DNA from: DATAQC01 sp051005135
GTDB lineage: Bacteria > Actinomycetota > Acidimicrobiia > Acidimicrobiales > AC-14
Reading direction: 5' to 3'
Assembly (NCBI GenBank): GCA_051005135.1
Contig: JBPCJQ010000019.1
Location: 1 to 50,756 of the forward strand
Length of the DNA: 50,756 bases
Below are positions 32,017 through 39,925 of this stretch, piece after piece; the stretch's first letter is position 1, and each line of letters begins with the position of its first letter. A model generated the notes under the pieces. That model made no database searches. It was not told the origin of the DNA and saw only the letters and a list, made by a program, of their open reading frames with translations. The position numbers were made by a program, and so were the translations under genes.

Positions 32017-33312
32017 ATGGCGCCCGATGCCGAGGAGTTGACCCGCCTGGTCCACCACGTGTCCGAGGTCGCCGCCGGACCCGAGACTCGGTACGACGGC
32101 GGCCAGCTCACCGTGTCCACCGAAGAGGCCATGGCTGTCCTGGCGTCGCCGGCCCTGGCCCAGACGCAGGTGTCATGGGTGTCGCCCGGCCAGTCGGCGC
32201 GCATCGTGAAGGTGCTCGACGCGGTCGAGCCCCGCACCAAGGGCCCGGGTCCGACCGGCGGCGGCGTCTTCCCCGGCTTCGTAGGGCCCGACAAGGCCCA
32301 GGGCCGGGGCAGCACCCACGTGCTGCGGGGAGCGGCAGTGGTGGCCGCCGGCTACCTGCCCCGGGCCCAGGAGGCGGTGGTCGACATGTCGGGCCCCGCC
32401 GCCGGCCTGTCGCCCCTCGGAGGCACCCACAACCTGGTGGTCGAGTTCACCCCCGCCGAAGACGCCGCCTGGGAAGACGTCGACAAGGCGCTGCGCCGAG
32501 GAGTGCTGGCCCTGGCGGCCCGCCTGGCCGAGGCCGCCATCGACGCCGAGCCCGACATCATCGAGGTCTTCCCCACGCCCGGTGCTCGCAGCACCAATAC
32601 CTCCCGTCCCCGCATTGGCGCCCTTACCAACCTCCAGACCCAGGGCACCTTCAAAGACGTCTTCGTCTACGGCCGCAGCTTCTCGGGCGGCCTGCCCACC
32701 CTGCTCGACCCCGGCGAGATCGACGACGGGGCGGTGGTCAGCGGCCAGTTCGGCCATCCCTCGCTCAAGAACCCCACGTTCATGCACCAGAACCACCCGG
32801 TGGTGGCCGCCCTGCGAGCCCGCCACGGCACCGACCTCGACTTCGCCGGCGTGGTCATCGCCCCCGAGCCGGTAGCGCTGGGCCACAAGGAGCTGGTGTC
32901 GGCCCACGCCGCCCGACTGTGCGCGGCGGCGGGGTGGGACGCCGCCGTGGTCACCAAGGAGGGAGGTGGCAATGCCGACGGCGACGTGGCCCTGAAGATG
33001 GACGCCCTGGAGGATGCCGGCGTCACGGCCGTGGGCCTGTTCGCGGAGATGGCCGGCCCCGACGGCACCGGCCCACCCATCGTGGTGCCTCCCGAGCGGG
33101 CCACCGCCATGGTGAGCACGGGCAACTACGACGAACGCCTGGTACTGCCGGCCGTCGAGACAGCTCTGGGCGGCTCCGAGATCGCCCTCCTCGACCGCCC
33201 CGCCACCGACGAGCTGGAGCTGCCCATGGCAGTGATCTACTGCGCCCTCAGCCCGCTGGGCTGGGGCCACCTCACCTGCGACCCGGGCACCGCCAACGAG
33301 GTAGTTCTGTGA
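32017..33312 (+). CDS. GrdE-like component B subunit lacking the pyruvoyl site
   Basis: 431 residues similar end to end to GrdE, the substrate-binding proprotein of glycine/sarcosine/betaine reductase component B. Recognisable are LDPGEIDDGAVVSGQFG, NPTFMHQNHPVVAALRARHG, AAVVTKEGGGNADGDVALKM, GVTAVGLFAEMAGPDGTGPP and MVSTGNYDERLVLPAVETAL. In canonical GrdE the SGNC segment is self-cleaved between Asn and Cys (near residue 242) to form a pyruvoyl group. Here residues 244-245 are Gln-Phe and no Cys is near, so the cofactor cannot form that way. Its stop overlaps grdB as GTGA. It is either a GrdE that binds substrate differently or a scaffold for the selenoprotein. First gene of the operon. Confidence 0.85.
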   Translation: MAPDAEELTRLVHHVSEVAAGPETRYDGGQLTVSTEEAMAVLASPALAQTQVSWVSPGQSARIVKVLDAVEPRTKGPGPTGGGVFPGFVGPDKAQGRGSTHVLRGAAVVAAGYLPRAQEAVVDMSGPAAGLSPLGGTHNLVVEFTPAEDAAWEDVDKALRRGVLALAARLAEAAIDAEPDIIEVFPTPGARSTNTSRPRIGALTNLQTQGTFKDVFVYGRSFSGGLPTLLDPGEIDDGAVVSGQFGHPSLKNPTFMHQNHPVVAALRARHGTDLDFAGVVIAPEPVALGHKELVSAHAARLCAAAGWDAAVVTKEGGGNADGDVALKMDALEDAGVTAVGLFAEMAGPDGTGPPIVVPPERATAMVSTGNYDERLVLPAVETALGGSEIALLDRPATDELELPMAVIYCALSPLGWGHLTCDPGTANEVVL

Positions 33313-34601
33313 GTCGCGTCGTCCATTACATCAACCAGTTCTTCGCCGGCGTGGGCGGTGAGGATGCCGCCAGCACGCCACCGACCTCGCGCCCCGAGCC
33401 CATCGGCCCGGGCCGCAAGTTGGCCCAGCTGCTCGGTGACGAGCACGACGTGGTGGCCACCGTTTTCTGCGGCGACGACCACGCCGCCGGCGAACCCGCC
33501 GCCATCGCCGAGATCGTCTCGCTGGTGCAAGAGGCGCAGCCCGATCTCTTGGTGGCCGGCCCCGCCTTCACCAGCGGCCGCTACGGCCTGGCCTGCGCCC
33601 GGGTGGCCGCCGCCGCCCACGCCGCCGGCATCGAGGTGGTGGCAGCCATGCACCCCGACAACCCTGGGCTCGACGAGGCCGCCCCCGCCCCCGTGATCGA
33701 GAGCGGCGAGGTGGGCCGCACCATGGGGCCATCGCTCGAACGGCTGGCCGCCGCCGCCCGCAAGCTCCTGGCGGGCGAGGAGCTGACGTCCGACGACGGG
33801 CGCATCGGGCCCGTCCCCCGTCGCTCGAGGCGCGCCGATGCCAACGCCGCCACCCGCGCCGTCGACCTCGCCCTGGCCCGTCTGGGGGGTGATCGGGATG
33901 CCACCGAGGTGCCCCTCCCCCGCTTCGACCGGGTGAGCCCGGCCGCGCCCATCGACGACCCCTCGGCCGTCACCATCGCCCTGGTCACCGAGGGCGCCCT
34001 GGTGCCCGACACCAACCCCGACAAGCTGGAGTCGGCGCGGGCCACCAAGTGGCTCCGCTACTCGATCGAGGGCAGCGACTCGCTGGCGCCGGGCGAATGG
34101 CGCTCGGTGCACGGCGGCTTCTCCACCGTGTGGGCCAACGAGGACCCTCACCGCATCCTGCCTCTCGATGCCGCCCGGCGCCTGGAGGCCGAAGGTGCCA
34201 TCGGCGACATCCATGGCGCCTACCTGGTGACTGCCGGCAACGGCACCTCGGTGGGCAACGCCCGCCGCTTCGGCATCGAGTGGGCCGCCGACCTCCGCCA
34301 TTCCGAGGTGCGTGCCGCGGTGCTCACCGCCACCTGAGGCACAGGCACGCGTTGCGGGGCAACGCTGGCAAAAGAGCTGGAGCGGGCGGGCATCCCCACC
34401 GCGCTGCTCTGCAATCTCACGTCGATAGCCATGCGGGTGGGCGCCCCCCGCATCGTGCCCACCCGGGGCATCCCCTTCCCGACGGGTGATCCGTCGCTGT
34501 CACCCACCGCAGAGGCGGCGTGGAGACGGCAGCTGGTGGAGGCGGCGCTGAAGGCTCTCACCACCCCGGTCAAGCATCCGACGATCTTTGAAATGGCGTG
34601 A
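33309..34601 (+). CDS. grdB: Selenoprotein GrdB, reductase component B (UGA = Sec)
   Basis: Read through the in-frame TGA at 34335-34337, this gives a 430-residue protein matching GrdB (about 436) from end to end. The first half shows VVHYINQFFAGVGGEDAAS, VVATVFCGDDHAAGEPAAIA and LLVAGPAFTSGRYGLACARV; the end shows ERAGIPTALLCNLTSIAMRV, GAPRIVPTRGIPFPTGDPSL and ALKALTTPV. The TGA is codon 343 inside VLTAT-U-GTGTRCGATLAKE, the exact U-G-T-x-T-R-C selenocysteine motif of the family. The selenol attacks the substrate C-N bond in known enzymes. GTG at 33309 overlaps the GrdE stop. Automatic callers end it at 34337. Needs selA, selB, selC and selD elsewhere in the genome. Confidence 0.92.
34338..34365 (+). 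promoter_or_regulatory. SECIS-like hairpin after the grdB UGA
   Basis: An 11-base spacer (34338-34348) is followed by GCGTTGC (34349-34355), loop GGG and GCAACGC (34359-34365), a perfect 7-bp stem. The loop begins 18 bases after the UGA and starts with G, in keeping with the general bacterial SECIS rules as I recall them (loop 16-37 bases away, a G among the first two loop bases). The sequence also codes TRCGATL, so codon choice must serve both purposes. Confidence 0.75.
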
Positions 34602-34629
34602 CTGGGCTGTGCTCGGGCATCCTCTTGGC

Positions 34630-36084
34630 GTGAACACGCCGGTAGTTGTCAGCTCCGCCACCCAGGTGCTGGCCCACGCGCCCGGGCTGGCCCGGCACGG
34701 GTCGAAGCCACGACGGGAGCTGGCCGCCGACCCCGGCGTGGAGCGGGCCTTCCTGGGCGCCCTGCGCGGCTTCGACGACGCCGTCGCTTACCTGCCCCAC
34801 CAGGCGTGGCTGGGCGCCCTCCACCCCCGCCAGCTCCCAGAGCGGCCGTGGACGGGGTCGTCGACCTCCGAAACGGGGGCATTGCGCACCGGCCCCTTCG
34901 GGGAGGTGCTGCCCGAGCTGGAGCTGCTCGGCCTGCTCGCCGCCCTCGACGAGTTCGGCCTGGTCACCCTCGACCCGGCCGTAGCCGACGACGCCGCCGC
35001 CGCCCTGGCCGCCCATCCCATCACCAAGGCCCTCGACCCCGACGGCATCGACAAGGCCCGGGGCAACGCCGAGAAGGCGGCGGCGGAGCCGGGATCCCTA
35101 GCCCTCTACCTCGGTGCCGAGCGTCTGGCCGGGGCGGTCAAGGCGGCGCAGGCCGACGACGACTCGCTCGCCGCCCATGTGCTCCTCGAGAACCTGGCGT
35201 CCAAGGTGACGGCCAGCCTGGCCCTGCTGCACCTGCTCGACCGCAGCGGCATCGACCCCACCTCGGTCGACTACGTGCTGTCGTGCGGCGAGGAGGCCAT
35301 CGGCGACCGCTACCAGCGGGGTGGCGGCAACCTGGCCAAGGCGGTGGCCCAGGTGGCCGGGCTCACCGAGGCGTCGGGGGCCGACATAAAGAACTTCTGC
35401 GCCGCCCCTCTGCCGGCGCTGGTGATGGGCTCCAGCCTGGTGGCGGCCGGCGTCTTCGGGCGAGTGGTGGTGGTGGCAGGGGGCTCGCAGGCCAAGCTGG
35501 GCATGAAGTTCCAGGGCCACCTGGCCAAGGGCCTTCCCATCCTGGAGGACATGCTGGGCGGAGCGGCCGCCCTGATCGAGGCCGACGACGGGCACTCGCC
35601 GGTGGTGCGCCTCGACGCCGTCGGCCGTCACAAGGTGTCGGTGGGCGGCTCGGCTCCCCAGATCATGGAGGCCCTGGCGGTGGAGCCACTGGAGCGGTTG
35701 GGCCTGGCCATGACCGACGTCGACGACTTCGCCACCGAACTGCACAACCCCGAGATCACCGAGCCCCAGGGCTCGGGCAACGTGCCCGAGCGCAACTACA
35801 AGACCATGGCCGCCCTGGCCGTGCGCCGCGGCGACATCCCCCGCGACGCGATCGGTGACTTCGTCGCCCAGCGGGGCATGCCCGGCTTCGCCCCCACCCA
35901 GGGCCACCTGGCGTCGGCTGTCTGCTACCTGCCCCACGCCCTGCAACGGCTCACCGCCGGCGACGCCAGCCGTGTCTCGCTGGTCGCCAAGGGCAGCCTG
36001 TTCCTGGGTCGCATGTGCCAGCTGTCCGACGGCATGAGCCTGATCCTGGAGCGCAACCCGGCAGCACCGAGAGAAGGAGGATGA
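34630..36084 (+). CDS. grdC: GrdC-like component C subunit (thiolase fold)
   Basis: 484 residues similar to GrdC, the thiolase-fold beta subunit of component C that takes the carboxymethyl group from selenoprotein A and helps release acetyl phosphate. Conserved stretches include VDYVLSCGEEAIGDRYQRGG, ASGADIKNFCAAPLPALVMG, VVVVAGGSQAKLGMKFQGHL, DFATELHNPEITEPQGSGNV, ERNYKTMAALAVRRGDIPRD and GFAPTQGHLASAVCYLPHA. GTG at 34630 begins the homologous V-N-T-P-V-V segment; it lies 28 bases after grdB. The partner grdD, which holds the acyl-accepting Cys in clostridia, is not found beside it. The true product may therefore not be acetyl phosphate. Confidence 0.88.
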   Translation: MNTPVVVSSATQVLAHAPGLARHGSKPRRELAADPGVERAFLGALRGFDDAVAYLPHQAWLGALHPRQLPERPWTGSSTSETGALRTGPFGEVLPELELLGLLAALDEFGLVTLDPAVADDAAAALAAHPITKALDPDGIDKARGNAEKAAAEPGSLALYLGAERLAGAVKAAQADDDSLAAHVLLENLASKVTASLALLHLLDRSGIDPTSVDYVLSCGEEAIGDRYQRGGGNLAKAVAQVAGLTEASGADIKNFCAAPLPALVMGSSLVAAGVFGRVVVVAGGSQAKLGMKFQGHLAKGLPILEDMLGGAAALIEADDGHSPVVRLDAVGRHKVSVGGSAPQIMEALAVEPLERLGLAMTDVDDFATELHNPEITEPQGSGNVPERNYKTMAALAVRRGDIPRDAIGDFVAQRGMPGFAPTQGHLASAVCYLPHALQRLTAGDASRVSLVAKGSLFLGRMCQLSDGMSLILERNPAAPREGG

Positions 36085-36419
36085 CGTTGGCAGCCGTCGC
36101 CGAAGCCACGAGAGACAACTTCGACGACCTGGTGTCGTCGGGCACGGTGCTGGTCGACGTGTGGGGGCCGCAGTGCGTGCCGTGTGTGGCCCTGTCGCCC
36201 CACGTCGAGAAGCTGGCCGACGATCGGCCCGACCTCAAGGTGGTCAAGCTGGAGGCCCCCAAGAACCGCCGGGTGTGCATCGACCACAAGGTGATGACCA
36301 TGCCCACGTTCCTGCTGTTCCGCGACGGCGCCGAGGTAGCCCGTCTGTCCGATCCCGAGTTGTCTCCGGCCGCCCTGCTGTCATGGCTCGAGGAGACCCT
36401 CGCCACCGAAGGGGGGTGA
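36081..36419 (+). CDS. Thioredoxin of the reductase operon
   Basis: A 112-residue thioredoxin fold: NFDDLVSSGTVLVDVWGPQC then VPCVALSPHVEKLADDRPDL, with active site W-G-P-Q-C-V-P-C and the cis-Pro strand MTMPTFLLFRDGAEVARLSD. The CxxC is CVPC, not CGPC, which is common in dedicated thioredoxins of glycine reductase loci and would tune its potential. ATG at 36081 overlaps the grdC stop, but GGAGG ends directly before it; TTG at 36087 has better ribosome spacing. Its likely job is to reduce the selenenyl-sulfide of GrdA, encoded next. No trxB is seen in the window. Confidence 0.92.
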   Translation: MTLAAVAEATRDNFDDLVSSGTVLVDVWGPQCVPCVALSPHVEKLADDRPDLKVVKLEAPKNRRVCIDHKVMTMPTFLLFRDGAEVARLSDPELSPAALLSWLEETLATEGG

Positions 36420-36895
36420 GCACATTGCTGGCAGACCGTCTTGTGATCGCCCTGGGCGAGCGCGACGGCATCTCCGGTCCCTCCATCGAGGCCTGCGTCA
36501 AGGCCGCGGGGGGCAAGGTGGTGTTCGGCGCCACGGAGTGCTTCGTCTGAACCGCCGCAGGGGCCATGGACCTGCAGAGCCAGGAGGCCATCCTCCGGCT
36601 GGCGGGTGAGCACGGCCGGCAGAACGTGCTGGTGATCCTGGGCGCTCCCGACCCCGAGAGCGCCGAGATCGCCGCCGAGACTGTCGTGCTGGGCGACCCG
36701 TCCTACGCAGGCCCGTTGGCCGGGGCCCAGTTGGGCCTCGACGTGTACCACGTGCTCGAGGACGAGATCCGTGCCGACGTCCCCGACGACGTCTGGGACG
36801 ACCAGATCGGCGTCATGAGCGACGTCCTCGACGCCGAGGGAATCACCGCCGCGGTGAAGGCCATGCGCGACAAGGCCCCCGCGGTCGAGGGGTAG
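36416..36895 (+). CDS. grdA: Selenoprotein GrdA, reductase component A (UGA = Sec)
   Basis: Read through the TGA at 36548-36550, this makes a 159-residue protein that is clearly GrdA (about 150-158 in clostridia). It starts VSTLLADRLVIALGERDGIS and GPSIEACVKAAGGKVVFGAT; the TGA is codon 45 in ECFV-U-TAAGAMDLQSQEA, the invariant Cys-x-x-Sec motif. The rest, VLVILGAPDPESAEIAAETV, LGDPSYAGPLAGAQLGLDVY and HVLEDEIRADVPDDVWDDQI, also matches. GrdA is the small carrier whose selenol accepts the carboxymethyl group from component B. GTG at 36416 overlaps the thioredoxin stop. Automatic callers would leave a 44-residue stub and a second gene at 36566. Confidence 0.95.
36557..36589 (+). promoter_or_regulatory. 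Candidate SECIS region after the grdA UGA
   Basis: Two alternative folds are possible. GCAGG (36557-36561) can pair with CCTGC (36571-36575), leaving a loop that begins GG only 12 bases from the UGA. GGCC (36562-36565) with GGCC (36586-36589) plus CCTG/CAGG gives a longer hairpin with its loop 25 bases from the UGA. I cannot decide by eye. Confidence 0.35.
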
Positions 36896-36941
36896 GCTGG
36901 AAGAACGACACCACTCGAAGAGGCACCGTGACTGATCAGGC

Positions 36942-37106
36942 ATGAGCCAGCTCGCCGACATGTTGGCCCGCAGCAGCTGCGCCCAGTGCGGGGCCCCAGT
37001 GTTCATGAACGACGAGGGTCGGGTCGCCTGCGACACCTGTAAGGCGCCCACCGAGGAGTGCGCCTGCGAGGGCGCCCCGAAGCCAGACTCCCGCCTGCCC
37101 GTCTGA
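36942..37106 (+). CDS. 54-residue zinc-ribbon mini-protein
   Basis: ATG at 36942 opens MSQLADMLARSSCAQCGAPV then FMNDEGRVACDTCKAPTEEC and ends ACEGAPKPDSRLPV. Two CxxC knuckles (residues 13/16 and 29/32) make a zinc ribbon, and a third Cys pair (CAC) follows. There is no clear ribosome site. It lies 46 bases after grdA and may be in the same transcript. Function unknown; a metal or selenium-handling accessory is only a guess. Confidence 0.6.
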   Translation: MSQLADMLARSSCAQCGAPVFMNDEGRVACDTCKAPTEECACEGAPKPDSRLPV

Positions 37107-38161
37107 CGGCGGCCACGAGCGGGCGACCCCCTCGCTCGCGCCTGTGGCCCGTCCTCCGCCTGGTGGCCGGTATGGCCCTGGCCGCCATTGCGGTCAAGGT
37201 GGTAGCCGGTCGGCGTGACGAGCTGGAAGGCGCCACCGCCATCCTCGGCCACCTGCGCTGGGCCTGGGTGGCCCTGGCTCTGGGAGCCGAGGTGTCGTCG
37301 GTCGTCGCCTTTGCCGAGGCCGAGCGGCGGATGCTGGCCGCAGGCGACGTGCGGGTCGGCATCTGGCCGCTGACGGGCATCGCCTTCGCCGGCAACGCCA
37401 TACAGAACTCCCTGCCCGGCGGGGTGGCATGGGCCAGCGTGTTCGCGTTCCGCCAGTTCCGCGCCCAGGGAGCCGACGAGGTGCTGGCCGCGTGGACGAT
37501 GGTGGCGGTGGAGATCCTCTCGGGCGTGTCCCTGGCCCTGATCGCGGTGGCGGGGGTGGCTCTTTCCGGCCATGCCGCCGCCTCGCTCAACCTGGTCGGC
37601 ACTGTGGTGGCGGTGCTGGCGGTGGCCCTGGTGGTGGGGCTGGTCGTGCGCCGACGGGGAGACGACGTACCGGTGACGGTGGCGACCTGGGGGGTACGGA
37701 TGTTCCGGCGCCTGGCCCGCCGCCCCGCTGGTGACGCTCGCGAGGTGGTGGGGCGGAGCTGGGCCCGCCTCACCGTCGTCACCCCGGGCCGCGGCGACTG
37801 GCTGGCCGGCCTGTGGTGGGTGGGTGTCAACTGGATGGCCGACTGTGCCTGCCTGGCCATCTCGTTCCGCGCCGTCGGCGCCTCGGTGCCCTGGCGGAGT
37901 CTCCTGCTCGCCTACGGCGCCGCCCAGATGGCGGCCAACCTGCCCATCACCCCGGGTGGGCTGGGGGTGGTCGAAGGCAGCCTGGCCATCGCCCTGGTGG
38001 CCTATGGCAACAGCGCGGCCTCGACGGTGGCCGCCGTGCTGCTCTACCGCCTGGTGAGCTTCTGGGCCATGTTGGCGCTGGGCTGGTCGGTGTGGGCCGT
38101 GCTCACCTCGGGGACTCGGCGCCGCCAGACGGTGGCTGTCACCGATGAGGCGCTCCCATGA
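37058..38161 (+). CDS. LPG-synthase-like (YbhN/UPF0104) membrane protein
   Basis: 367 residues with seven or eight helices. The family signature regions are FAGNAIQNSLPGGVAWASVF and GAAQMAANLPITPGGLGVVE, the second typical of lysylphosphatidylglycerol-synthase transmembrane (flippase) domains. No aminoacyl-transfer domain is attached, so it is probably a lipid flippase or an unknown transporter. The open frame begins at GTG 37058, inside the zinc-ribbon gene; the true start is likely later, near 37100-37170, but no ribosome site settles it. The downstream lipoprotein gene overlaps its stop (ATGA). Confidence 0.83.
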   Translation: MRLRGRPEARLPPARLTAATSGRPPRSRLWPVLRLVAGMALAAIAVKVVAGRRDELEGATAILGHLRWAWVALALGAEVSSVVAFAEAERRMLAAGDVRVGIWPLTGIAFAGNAIQNSLPGGVAWASVFAFRQFRAQGADEVLAAWTMVAVEILSGVSLALIAVAGVALSGHAAASLNLVGTVVAVLAVALVVGLVVRRRGDDVPVTVATWGVRMFRRLARRPAGDAREVVGRSWARLTVVTPGRGDWLAGLWWVGVNWMADCACLAISFRAVGASVPWRSLLLAYGAAQMAANLPITPGGLGVVEGSLAIALVAYGNSAASTVAAVLLYRLVSFWAMLALGWSVWAVLTSGTRRRQTVAVTDEALP

Positions 38162-38550
38162 GGAGGGCTCTCGTCGCCATCGGCATGGCAGCAGTGCTGG
38201 TTTGGGCCGGCTGCGGGGGGCCACGCAACTCGTTGAACACGGCAACGAGCGTGTGCTTCCGCTCCCTGGTGGTGGCCGAGGATGCCGTGCACCACAAGGG
38301 CCGCCTGGTCGGCGTCCGCAAGGTGAGCGCCCAGACGTTCGCCCGGCACGTACCCGACGCGCCCACCGTGCCCAAAGACGACGTGTGCCTGGTGGCCTTC
38401 GGGGGCGACTACCGCCCCGGCGACGTGGCGGGCACGCGGGCACCCACCACAGGCCGCTACGCGGTGGTGGCGGTAACCACCGGCCAGCCAGTGCTGCTGG
38501 GCGCCCGGGTCACCGACGACCTACCTATCCGCTTCCGCCACCGGACCTAG
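38158..38550 (+). CDS. Putative lipoprotein
   Basis: 130 residues with a classic lipoprotein signal: MRRALVAIGMAAVLVWAGC, lipobox V-W-A-G-C with Cys19 as the acyl site. The mature part (CFRSLVVAEDAVHHKGRLVG and AGTRAPTTGRYAVVAVTTGQ) has no family I recognise. It is translationally coupled to the YbhN-like protein, so it may help that protein at the outer face of the membrane. Its last 30 bases overlap a convergent gene. Confidence 0.72.
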   Translation: MRRALVAIGMAAVLVWAGCGGPRNSLNTATSVCFRSLVVAEDAVHHKGRLVGVRKVSAQTFARHVPDAPTVPKDDVCLVAFGGDYRPGDVAGTRAPTTGRYAVVAVTTGQPVLLGARVTDDLPIRFRHRT

Positions 38551-38733
38551 TGGATCGCCTGGCTGGCGACGGGAACCGGTGGTGACCAGGCCGGCTACGC
38601 CCACGATGATCAACAGCACGGGCACGGCCCAACGGGGGGCCACGCCGCCCTGGGCCAGCAGGGCCACCAGGCCCAGACCGGCGGTGAGTGCCCCAGCCAC
38701 CAGCGACACGGCGTCGAGGTCATGCCGAGGCAC
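38521..38733 (-). CDS. Small two-helix membrane protein
   Basis: A 70-residue frame from GTG 38733, which has GGAGGTGCACC directly upstream: LDAVSLVAGALTAGLGLVAL then PRWAVPVLLIIVGVAGLVTT and a polar tail. Two membrane helices, no named family. It overlaps the PspC/LiaF-like gene by 14 bases and probably belongs to that operon. Confidence 0.7.
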   Translation of the reverse strand: MPRHDLDAVSLVAGALTAGLGLVALLAQGGVAPRWAVPVLLIIVGVAGLVTTGSRRQPGDPLGPVAEADR

Positions 38734-39880
38734 GGTGCACCTCCAGGTCCCCGAAGCCCACCCTGGCCCGCAGCACGAGGCGGCCGCCCCCCTCCCGCCC
38801 CGGGTCGACCACATGACGGCGGGCGCCCAGCCCTTGGGCGGTGCGGTCGAGCACGGACACGTCGCCAGCACCGGTGTGGGCGTCGACGTCGACCTCGGCG
38901 CCGTCGGGTACCACCACCTCCAGGTCACCGGCGCCCACCGATGCCACGACGGTCGGGGTGGTACCTGAGAGGTCAAGGGCGCCGAGATCGACAACCATGT
39001 CGCCGGCGCTCAGCCGGTAGGGAGACCGCAGGTCTGCGGCAGTCAAGGGCCGCCAGGTGCGATCGCCCATGTCGCCGTGAACGGGCACGTCGGCCACCGA
39101 GGTCACCATCAGGGCCAGGCCCAGGACCACGGCGACGGGGATAAGGCCCCGGGCCCGCCCCCGCCACGCCCCCACCACCATGGACCCGCCCACCAGCAAC
39201 AAGGCGATGGCAATGCCCACTGACGGCCGAACCGAGGCGACGCCGCTGGTACCGAGGAGAGCCAGGCCGCCGGCCAAGATGGCCAGAAAGCTGAGGGTGA
39301 CGGGGACGAGAACCGAACGGGGTCGCGGCTCCGCCTGAACTGGTGACGGAGGGGGCAGGGGCGATGTAGGCGGGGGGCCGGCCGCTGCCTCTTGGGCGGC
39401 GGCGCCGCCCGGGCCGGCGGGCCCAGGGGGCCCTGAGCCCTCGCCATGGTCTCGCCGAGACCAGAGCAGGGCTGCTCCCAGCCCCACCAGCACCAGGCCG
39501 GCGGGTATGCCTGAGCCGCCGTGTTGTCCCAGGCGGTTGAGGAGCAGGATGCCTCCGATCCCCAGCAGGACGGCGGCGGCGACCTCGGAGCTTCGTCCCC
39601 GGCGGTGGTGGTTCAGAAGAGTGGAGCCGGTGTGCTCGTCGGGTATCAGCGCCCAGCCCAGCAGGTAGACGATCAGTCCAGAGCCACCGGCAAAGGCGAG
39701 GACTACGAAGGCGATGCGGAAGATCACCGGGTCGAGGCCGAAGTGCTGCCCCAGCCCGCCGCACAGGCCGGAGACGATCCGATCACCGTTCGATCGGATC
39801 AAGCGGGGTGGAGGTGGAGGCGGGGGCGGCGGGGGTGCAGGCGGGGGTGGGGGTACCGAGGTGGATCCGGTTGTGTCCAT
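38720..39880 (-). CDS. PspC-domain protein with LiaF-like C-terminus
   Basis: About 386 residues: Pro-rich lead, PspC domain (RLIRSNGDRIVSGLCGGLGQ then HFGLDPVIFRIAFVVLAFAG), several helices, and a C-terminal beta domain (LSAGDMVVDLGALDLSGTTP, GDLEVVVPDGAEVDVDAHTG, LRARVGFGDLEVHRA) like the DUF2154/LiaF domain that senses envelope damage. It is divergent from a PspC histidine kinase, so it may modulate that kinase as LiaF does LiaS. ATG at 39880 is used; ATG 39916 in the same frame is possible. Neither has a good ribosome site. Confidence 0.87.
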   Translation of the reverse strand: MDTTGSTSVPPPPPAPPPPPPPPPPRLIRSNGDRIVSGLCGGLGQHFGLDPVIFRIAFVVLAFAGGSGLIVYLLGWALIPDEHTGSTLLNHHRRGRSSEVAAAVLLGIGGILLLNRLGQHGGSGIPAGLVLVGLGAALLWSRRDHGEGSGPPGPAGPGGAAAQEAAAGPPPTSPLPPPSPVQAEPRPRSVLVPVTLSFLAILAGGLALLGTSGVASVRPSVGIAIALLLVGGSMVVGAWRGRARGLIPVAVVLGLALMVTSVADVPVHGDMGDRTWRPLTAADLRSPYRLSAGDMVVDLGALDLSGTTPTVVASVGAGDLEVVVPDGAEVDVDAHTGAGDVSVLDRTAQGLGARRHVVDPGREGGGRLVLRARVGFGDLEVHRASA

Positions 39881-39925
39881 GGGCCAAGCGTGCGCCCATC
39901 GGGACAAGGCGTCCATCCGGGATGA

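Noticed and set aside
34335..34337. Treating the grdB TGA as a true stop or pseudogene mark
   Set aside because: The frame and family similarity continue unbroken for 87 codons after it, and the codon is at the known Sec position with a hairpin behind it.
35951..38443. An 830-codon open frame on the minus strand under the reductase and YbhN-like genes
   Set aside because: Its product is Arg/Pro/His-rich with no domain, and it is opposite to grdC end, thioredoxin, grdA and a polytopic membrane protein that all have strong family matches.
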